Shown: in pieces, positions 55,059 through 64,000 of the stretch
Position numbering within the stretch: position 1 is the stretch's first letter
How the letters are laid out: each line of letters opens with the position of its first letter
Source: Crossaster papposus
Taxonomy: Eukaryota; Echinodermata; Asteroidea; Velatida; Solasteridae
Reading direction: 5' to 3'
Length of the DNA stretch: 64,000 nt
Assembly (NCBI GenBank): GCA_037893245.1
Contig: JBAIAA010000673.1
Location: forward strand, 527,782-591,781
Notes under the pieces: generated by a model
Database searches by the model: none
Seen by the model: only the letters and a program-made list of their open reading frames with translations
Told to the model about the DNA's origin: nothing
Position numbers and translations under genes: made by a program

Positions 55059-56543
55059 GGTGAGTGAGTTGGCAACATTTGATGGGGACTCGCAGTTTGC
55101 TTTTTTACATACGTTGTACACATGTCTATGTATACGGTACATGTAGTTAGTCCTGGCATTTTAATAATTAAGTAAAGTCGAAATTTCCAGATATCAAAAT
55201 CAGAAATTTTGGAAAGCCTTACATGTATGTCATCAGCTTTAAATTGATGGCAGACTTGCATTGGTTCACAGGGTCAGTGTACTCGATACAAGCAGCTCAA
55301 CTTGTGCGATTTTCACGCGAGTTTCGTCAGATTTGTATTGATTTCTAAACTGATTGTCCTCTTCCCCCATAAACGTGGTTTTCACAATTTTCTGAAAGGA
55401 TGATCAATCTGAATTTCTCAAAACTAAAAGATTAAAGTACAAACTTTTGAATGAAAAAACAAAATTGGTCCCACTCGCAAAATCAACGCGAAAGTCGCAG
55501 CTTCAAATCCCGCTCCTGCCACTTTGAAAACTGAAGACAACTTTGTTTTTCATTTGACATTCATTGAGATAATATATGAAAAAAACCAATTAAACAGTGT
55601 CAGGTTGCAATATTCTTTCCAAAAAGAGTATTCTATGGTTTACGCCTTTGTCAAAAAAACTAAAAACAAAAGCAAAATCTTACTAACAAATCTCTTATCA
55701 AAGCGAGTGGTTAATTTTTTTTTCTCAAAGTCTGGAGCCATTTCAAATCAGCGGTTCAATTTTTCTCCAATACATCTCACACATTTTTAAGGACAGTTAC
55801 ATGTATTTACAGGCGACACGCAGTCGTCGAATCAATAGCTTCTAATCACAATCCCGTCTAGACCAAATCCGTATCCTAAAGGATCAATGCTATCAAAGAA
55901 GTATCAATGGGTGAGAGCTTTTTTTTTGCGGCTTGATCGAGGAATTTTCACTGGCCTTTGTCAATCCGGCTATTATCTGTCTTCCTCTCTATCTCTCTCT
56001 CTCTCTCTGTGGGTTGCATTTCATGTTGGTCGTTGGCCTCCTGGAATCGCACCATTCAGCACTAATAGGTAATTAGGGACGTTTTTGCTGCAGTTACGTT
56101 CTGCGTGAATGGCTCTGTAACAAATTATGTTTGGTAAAGCAAGCTGTTGCAGAGTAAATGATGTGAATCACCGAATAAACATGGCTTTAATTAGTACAAG
56201 TATTATGGTATGTGCAGTAAAGATCTTGGGTGCTGTGTAGCCTAAAAGTTAAAAATTAATGCTTTTTCTCTGACTATAAAACGAGTCATAATTATCAGTG
56301 AAATTTTCGTATCTAGGTGTAATGCACGATTAAATCTCTTTTCACTCGCCGACACAAACTCCAAAATTTCGGAAAGATCTGAAAGATTTAACTCTATTGA
56401 ATTGTCCAACTCCAAAACCTAAACCAAGGGCAAGCGGAGTTTGAAGAAATGTTTATAAATTTATACCACCTCCAGGTTAAATATTTTTCCCATCACAAAT
56501 AATCCGTGTAACATTTGCTCTGAAATGACAACTCTCAAAAATC
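55059..56543. other. Unassigned sequence with a CT tract
   Basis: A CT/TCTC microsatellite at about 55985-56008. No other feature recognised. Confidence 0.4.
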
Positions 56544-56909
56544 TTAAAGGTAAGATTTTATCATTTGGATATCGACAATTTTTACTACCGAATTATTTAG
56601 AAATACCATACTTATTTGAAAGTAAAGATTGATTCTAGGCATCAAGCAAAATGATTGCGCTAGATATCCTGTAAGTGTTCCGAAAAATTGAATTTGATAA
56701 CAAATATATACAATTTTGAATGCCGGACAGAACAACTGCCCGACGCCGGTTAAAAACTAACGCTGTTTTTCTTGTTTTTTTGGGGGGGCATCCATGATTG
56801 TAAAACTTCGGACAGGTCAGTTTAACGATATTTTCTATAAAATACAACTCCCCAAATCCATCCATTCCTGATAATTCAAGCAATTACCAATGGGGTATTC
56901 TACTTTTAA
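56544..56909 (-). mobile_element. TTAA MITE, family A, full length
   Basis: TTAAAGGTAAGATTTTATCA at the left and GGGGTATTCTACTTTTAA at the right; both interior halves present (complement of GGATATCTAGCGCAATC and of CTGACCTGTCCGAAG). Confidence 0.85.
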
Positions 56910-59900
56910 TGACCCCATTGTACCCCTTTGTAATCCAGTTGATCCTCTCCTACACTGTTCACCTCCCCCATACAAAACAGGGTGACCAAGGGGGGAAATA
57001 GTGTGGTTGTTTCCACAAGACAAGTGTCAAATAGGGGCAAGAATTGTCCCGTCCTGTAAATTACCCTGATTCTGCCCTTCCTTGACTGGACAAAAGAAAC
57101 AATTGAGTTCAGATTTTGGGTGTACTGTTAAAGGAAGGTATGTTTTCTCAGTAAACAAGACCTAGAAAGAAGTTGGGGGTCCTTGCTGCCCTTTGTGGGC
57201 GTAGATCTTGTGAGCCGGGACCAGGGGGCAAATGTGATGAATTATAGGGTTTCGCACTCAACTGGATCCAGGCCTTTTATTTGTATTGCTTTGTGTGGTT
57301 TGGGCAGTTTACCTGAAGGATTTTTGTGGTGGTTTTCTGTTAGTGGTTGCACAGTTGGGTTTGGTGGGTGCATGTACGTACAAATGTACATCGGTTCCTT
57401 GTCTTGAAGAAGACTCCTTGCTCCGCCAAACTACATGTATTCTATCTACCAATTTCTATTTTAACTTCATTCAACTCTGCGCTTTGTGTTGAAATTGCTG
57501 TCTAGAAAAGACGAGTCAGAATTTCTGCAAAATTCCCTCCATTTCATCCAATACAATGTACCGGTATCATGTTAGAATGTAAGATAATGGTGGCAAAATG
57601 TCATGGTTATGTGCAGACTTATAAAATCCCTCTCACTCCAAAAATGTATAACAGTCTCGCATATACACGTATACATGTACATACCGGTACATTGTACTGC
57701 AAAAGTATATCTGTGGGAATATCATGGCCTGATCGATCCCAGTCAGTTTATTTATTCTTCAAGAAATGAAGTACTGATACACAATACCCTCATAGGCTAC
57801 CCACAAGCAAAACCAAGACTTAAGTTGACCACATAGCCCCCAGGCCTCATCTCACAGTCGAGACTTCAAGTGTTCCCATGCCTGTGTAGTTTTGTTTTGG
57901 CAGCTGATTACTGGCGCAGTTCTTTTGCCTCGTCTTCTCGTTAGCATCCAATGCTGCCCTTTGGTTTGTTTTTCCCTGGATGTAAATTGGATGTTAGGAA
58001 CAATGAAGTACCGGTATGTGTATAGATAGTGGAGATGATCATATACTGTGTCGCGTCACTTGAGGCTGTGAATGTGAGAATCGTTTTCTGTGAGGCCCAT
58101 GGTTTGGTAGCGTTCAAGCTATTGCACAAATTAGATAGAATGTAAACATAAAATGAACATACAAAATTAGACCACAGTACGGGTTTGAGCACCTCCTAGA
58201 GGCTTTTTCATACTTTACGCGAAAGCGAGTGCAATGCAATGCCAATTTTACATCACGAAGCGTTTGCTTAAAATTCGCCGGAGTTGAAATGTGTTAAACT
58301 TTTTGCAAAATCGCAGTGCGAAAACCTGCTGTGATGTCACAAATTCGCAATCGCTTTCGGGCCAAGTACATGTACGGGTATTCACTGATTTTAGGTTTTC
58401 TAATAAGCAAATCGGCTGATTAAAAAAATATATATATTTCTTCAGATTTTGAATTCACCTTAAGGGGGTTAACTTGGAAATTTGACTTTCAGGTAAATCA
58501 TAAATTCGTCTTGTATTTTGTAAAATAGATTCAGCTAAAAATTGTTGACAAATTGTGTGCATAACAGTTAATTGACAAAATGACAAACCAAAAAACACCA
58601 ATATTAAATAATTCATTCAGCCTTCTGTAAGAAAATCCAATTTCTTTTGTTCAGATCGGAGATTCCTGCTTTAAAGAAATAATCCAAACATCTTTGACCC
58701 ATCCTCTCTGAAGAAAATGAATTGATGTGCCCATCTTGTTATTGTGATAAGCCATAGGGATCACAGTTGAATTACCCTGATTATTTATGCATAACCCATC
58801 TGGCAGAAGGTGACAAGGAGATACAGGATAAATTCCAGGGCCTCTGTGTTTATCCATTCTGCCTGATATGTAAACAGTCGGCCCACACACTATCCAGCAA
58901 ACGAGACCCGCTTTGAGGCCAAGTCCAGTTTAACGGACAATCTTCCAGTTTGATGGGACACAAAGTAAGATGGCATCATGTATAAATCGCTAAATTCTTT
59001 CATAGAGTTAAGTGCTGTGGCTACATTGTTAAAGTTTACAATGTATACACAGTTATGTACATGTACTTCAATACAATTTAGGAGCCAAACTCTCTTTAAA
59101 TTAATGATATAGAAATTAACAAAGTTGCATTGTCTGCCTTCGTGTACAACGGTACACTTATGTGTAGTGTACAAGCAACAGTATTTGCAACATACTTGTT
59201 ACACATATAATTTCTCTTCAAGTTCAACATGTATCACATGAAGACCCTTATACAGATTCTACATGTACTGTTTTGTTTCTGTTAATTCCAACAATTTTTC
59301 CAATATGAAAATCAAATCTATGTTATAAGGACAAAGAACTTTTCAAAGTTTACATGCGAAGCACAAAAATACCTGGACATACTGGTATGTTCACTTTAGT
59401 TTTAAATACATTATCAAACTTTACACCCTAGATTAGTTTTTGGTCTCACCAAAGAAAACAGAAATTTAAAGCTGATAATGTTGAAGTTTGTACGAGTATT
59501 TTTGTTGTATCAGTACACTATTAGAATTGTCATACGTTGTTATATCATTCAATCAGTTTTGGGAATACAATAATTAATTTCCCGTTTTGATAATTTGTTG
59601 GATAAACAAAGTTAACAAGCCCAGCCAAGTCTTCCTTAAAGTCATATCATCCAGAGCCATGTATGTTCTCCAGTCAGTGCATGCCATCAGCGTGACGACT
59701 CGGGTCACTAATGGGTCTGCTATTCCCAACCTAGTGGGGGTGAAATTAAATTACCCACCAGACCTCTGATTGCCGTCAATACCAAACTCATCGAGTCGCC
59801 AATCCTGCTGCTCGACAGGTCGGGGCAGCCTGGATCGTATTTTGTGCCCTTTATTGGTAGTGCGCGCTGCTATAAGCCCGGGCTGTGTTGTTTACGTCCG

Positions 59901-62250
59901 CAATTGAGACACAAACAATGCAGCAGCAGCAGTTGTTAAGGGGGTTGTGATTTACAGCCACGGTACATTAATGTCAGAACTATCGGATGAACACGTTTGA
60001 GTCTGACAGGGAACTGGGGGTGCAGAGTTATAAGTGGGGCTGGTTGTTCACTGGTTTTCTGTGGGTGGGTGACAGTAGAGTTAGTTTGAAAATGAACCCA
60101 TCTGCTTAAAATAGAGTAAATTCTTTGTTTAGTACATTCTAAAAACAGATTGATTGAAAATATCCATTTCATTGGTACATTTATATACACTGTATGTGTC
60201 TAACCATTGTGAGTAATCATTTTTGACCAAAATATTGGTCAAAATGACCAATATCATTGGTAAAAAATTACCACCATGGTACCGGTACTTGGGTTATTGG
60301 TATCATTGATGGTACGTTATTTCTACCAATCAAATGGAAATGGTTACTTAGTGGTTCTTTTAATCAATTTGTGGTTAGAGTTTAGTTACTCACTTTGTAC
60401 ACTTGTACATCCTTGTACATTCTTGGAAATGACAAAGTACACAATTTTCTCCTGGCATATATGTACAGGTACATGTACATTGAAATGTAGAAAGGAATTT
60501 AATATTTTACGGTAAAATTCGTTTGGTGAATGAATCCAGTGTTGCAGAAAAGTGACCAAGTGGCAATATTATAGCTGCACTCGAGCGAAAAGAAAACTGT
60601 CAAAATAAATTCTGTGCATGGCTGATTTTGCAAGTTCATACAGACAGTGTTCATTTGGGTAGTTATCAATCACATCAATATAAAATTAACTTGTAAACGA
60701 GCTGCAAGTCCAACAACAAAAAAAGGGAAAAGAAGAAAGAAATCCAGGTAACTGTGCAGTAACTACCAGTATATATATCAGTGTTGTGCAAATTTTGTCA
60801 CAAATCTTTCAGTGCATCATATACTTGGTACATGTACAGGTACAAGTACTGAATGTCATGACCCAACATTCCAGCTGTGTCCAACAGTTGTACAAATTGT
60901 TTCAAATTGGCCAGTTATGAGATAAGTAGGTTATCGTTAGTTTCAGGGTGAATGGAATGTATGCCATCAGAAAACATTAATACGGAACAAAATGCATTGT
61001 AAACAGTGAGCACCAAAATGTTGATATCTCTTGTAGTGCTAATACGTTTCTTAAAAAAATTCTTATGCCTTTTTGAAATTCTATGAAGCAGTTGGAAATT
61101 GGTATCTCACAACTTATTTTTTTTTTCATTTAATTTTCATTACTTTTTTCAAATATCGTACTGGACAGTTTTAGGTCAGTTGAGTTTGATGCTGTGCCAG
61201 ATGATTTTTTAAGTGTCAACAATTAAGGTGGAGCAATTTTCTCATGGGCTGAAATACCGGTAGGCCTGATTTGAGATGTTTCTGTGACTTCAGAATCCTT
61301 GATGGTTTGCTAACGATCATTTTGTGGAGTAAATTTACTTTGCCAAATGTTGACAGTTTGAATTTTGTAGCACTACAAATGTGACAACATGGATCAATTT
61401 TTATTTTTTTTAACAAATAAAAAAATATAAAAATTAATTAATTCAATAAAATAAAATAAAGTTGTATATTTGAATAAGAATAATTAATAATAAGAATAAG
61501 AATAATCAACAGTCAACAAAGGCTCACATTATTATGTACCGGACATGCACGTATGTAAATGAACCAATTTTGCTTATTTCTTAGAAGTTACAAATTAATT
61601 GTGATCTCATAATTTTTTTAAGGAAATGAAATTCACTGTTAGTTCTGTTGTTGAGCTCCGAGTCCGACATAATCCGTATGTTCGTCTGGGCTGCTTAGCT
61701 TTGTGAGCTTCTTCACTAATGATTTACAGTACACATACCAATAGCTGATGTTCATAATTATCCTCGCTCGTATACATATTCCTCCTCAGTCCACTCTAAG
61801 TAATTGATAAAGAGCACCTGGTGTCTCCCATCATCATTCTATTTGCCGCTGCACTTTGACAAATTAGAAACAGAAATTTGATTTTCCCCAACACCTTCAT
61901 TGCCCTAATATACTTTTTTCTTTCGAATACAGCCTACATGTACATGTAGATGTACCGGTACAATATTAGGTGATACAACCATGTGTTATGATGTGTACAC
62001 GTACGTGTACATACCGGTACAATGTACGGTACAGTTACAGATAAATCTTGCTTTCTTATTTAAAAAAAATTTCCACCCCCCCCCCTCAAAAAAAAAGAAA
62101 AATAATAAAAAAACCAATTAAAGTAATACACAAAAAGAAGAAAATAGGGCCTATATTTTATTAATAAATAAATAAATACAAAAAATATAGTAAAAGTAGC
62201 ATTTTTTTATTAGATATTAATTATAAAAATGATGTCTTAAATAAAATTAG
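56910..62250. other. Unassigned region rich in GTACATGTAC/TACCGGTA motifs
   Basis: No coding exon recognised. A GC-rich stretch at 59820-59935 (GCCCGGGCTGTG, then a CAG run) could be regulatory. Palindromic TACCGGTA and ACATGTAC motifs recur throughout. Confidence 0.4.
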
Positions 62251-62320
62251 ACTGGAGCTGGATTTGAACCTGACAGCTCTGGAATGCAGAAACTCATCAA
62301 CTGAACCATCTAAAACCCAT
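62251..62320 (-). pseudogene. tRNA-like sequence
   Basis: On the minus strand TGGTTCAGTTGATGAG fits an A-box and GGTTCAAATCC is a perfect B-box, with CTGCATTCCAGAG between. The ends do not make a clean acceptor stem, so it is probably a tRNA-derived repeat or pseudogene. Confidence 0.5.
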
Positions 62321-63845
62321 TTAAAATAAATCTTCTTACAATTTTATAGATTGCAAACAACTAAACATACCGGTACATATATTTCTCAGGATTCTCATAA
62401 ACCAAAATTGTCAACACTTAATTAAACAAAAAATCAGCCCTAGAACTACATTCATCCTAGAACTAGGCCAGGCAGGGGGAAGTGGATTATATTATGCATG
62501 GTATTTAAGAATGTTCTAACATAATGATCACCAACGTGTACCACGAGTAGGAATTATCAAAATTCCAAGACCCACTTCTCCTCTGTGCGCAGTATGGACC
62601 ATCTTATCAGATTTCTCCTCCAATCAAAATAAAAAAAGTGGGGGGATGATTTGGTAGAAGATGTACATAGTTTGACGGAAGGAAAGCAGTTGTCTTCCCG
62701 TCCTTCAATGGGCAGAAATTAAAAACAACATCCCAGGCTGGCCGCTCCTCCTTAAAGAAGTGCTCGGTTCCTTCTGGGAGATGAGGAATTGCAAGGGCTT
62801 GATGGTCTGTGAAGATGACAGGGGATGAATGTCACATGACATGCACTGTACAGCAGTGACATGTGCATTTTACCCATGTACCGGTACATGGGTTTGTACT
62901 GTATAGTACATGCATACTTGGTTGTTATTATTAGAAGTCTCCCAGCTGGGTACCTACCGTATGTTTTTTTTTTTCGTATGTTTTTTTTTCTTCTTTTGTA
63001 CAACCGGATATACAGTGAAACACCCCATACATGTACCAAACATGATCATTGGCTCCAGATTTGTGTACTGTACAAAACACCCAACATTGTTGTTGAAAAA
63101 AAATCAACAGATTTAACAAAATACGTAGTCCTTTGCTCCCAATTTTTTGTGTCCAAACATAGCAAACATTGTTGTTGAAAATATGTCAACAGATTTTTAG
63201 AAATTCATTGGGGATATCAAATGCTATTTTAGGCTGTTTTTAATTCCCGAACCACAAACTACCGGTACCAGTGGATTGGCTATACCATGGAGGAATAATA
63301 CCGAACGATTGATATACCGAACTATCGATACAGAACCAAATCTGTGGATCCCAAGATGTTTGTTATAGCGGCGTTCCACTGTAGTATAGTAGTCAGTTCT
63401 ATGTATGTACAGTGCAGCATGCATTAGTTTTTACAGGAATGGTTCTTGGACTTTACGCCCGCCTCCCCCCCCCCCCCCCCCCCCCCTTCCCTTTCTAGCC
63501 GGCAATCATTGGAAATTGACACAAAATTTCACTTTACTTGAAAACCACAGTACGTACGCCAGGTGCTGTGATTTCACAGGATGCTGGAGACTGTTCATTT
63601 AAGTTAGTCAAGTGCATGTACAGGTACCTGTACAATGTAAGGTATTTCATAATATTTTAGGAGTTTTTGTATTCGTATTTTAATTTTTGTATGTTTGCAA
63701 ATGTTGTTACAAATACTACCTTACCTTTAAATAACTTCCCTGGATTATCAATTGATCACGATTCTTATTTTATATTATTATTTTGTATTAAAAACCTAGA
63801 AGAAAATACCCCGACAAATGCATCTTTTTGTCTCGCACTGCAGTA

Positions 63846-63882
<37 letters not shown>

Positions 63883-64000
63883 GAGAAGGGAGGTACCGTA
63901 TACATTGTACGTGTAGCCTCGTACCCTGGGGATCATCAAAGGCAATTATCTATAGTTTCCAGGCTGTACAAGTTTCTGCTCCTGCCCCCTGGATTGGATA
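62321..64000. other. Unassigned sequence with homopolymer runs
   Basis: A poly-C run (63465-63486) and a poly-G run of about 34 (63848-63881). TACCGGTA palindromes continue. No exon recognised. Confidence 0.5.

Noticed and set aside
62861-63178. Small open frames near 62.9-63.2 kb as genes
   Set aside because: Low-complexity T-rich translations on both strands without splice, start or homology support.

Overview
This is animal nuclear DNA: split genes with GT-AG introns, AT-rich intergenic sequence, and many short inverted-repeat elements, tRNA-derived repeats and minisatellites. The proteins are closest in plan to deuterostome orthologues I know. Together with the repeat style (CR1/L2-like 3' ends with TTA tails, TTAA-bounded foldback elements, many TACCGGTA/ACATGT palindromes) this suggests a marine invertebrate, perhaps an echinoderm or relative. 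That taxon is an inference. No prokaryotic, viral or CRISPR content was seen.

Five conserved housekeeping genes fill 2-39.2 kb in alternating orientation. (1) MED16, minus strand, start codon at 5404, first five coding exons, running off the left side. (2) XRCC2, plus, 5818-8862, complete, with a large cysteine-rich insertion. (3) GTF3C4 (TFIIIC 90 kDa subunit), minus, 27852-10432, about 18 coding exons, including one U12-type AT-AC intron and one GC-AG intron. (4) METTL18, plus, 28207-33919, complete in 8 exons. (5) PNPO, minus, 39188-34877, complete in 6 exons. MED16/XRCC2 and GTF3C4/METTL18 are head to head with about 0.35-0.41 kb between start codons, so each pair probably shares a promoter. 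XRCC2/GTF3C4 and METTL18/PNPO are tail to tail. All exon boundaries were placed by eye from splice signals, reading phase and remembered human orthologues. The phases close for XRCC2, METTL18 and PNPO, and for GTF3C4 with one weak exon.

From 39.2 to 64 kb there is little recognisable coding sequence. One plausible 5' coding exon (47884-48104, plus) and two candidate noncoding first exons (ending 40528 and 55058) suggest the 5' region of a large plus-strand gene that continues beyond the window. The rest is repeats and unassigned sequence.

Repeats are abundant within introns: at least three TTAA-bounded miniature inverted-repeat families, four other foldback families, three 3' fragments of CR1/L2-like retroelements, several tRNA-derived repeats, and five sizeable minisatellites. 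One minisatellite makes up nearly all of MED16 intron 3; another begins next to a GTF3C4 splice donor. The genes serve transcription (MED16 for Pol II, GTF3C4 for Pol III), homologous recombination (XRCC2), ribosomal protein histidine methylation (METTL18) and vitamin B6 metabolism (PNPO). I see no functional pathway linking them; the arrangement looks like ordinary housekeeping clustering.
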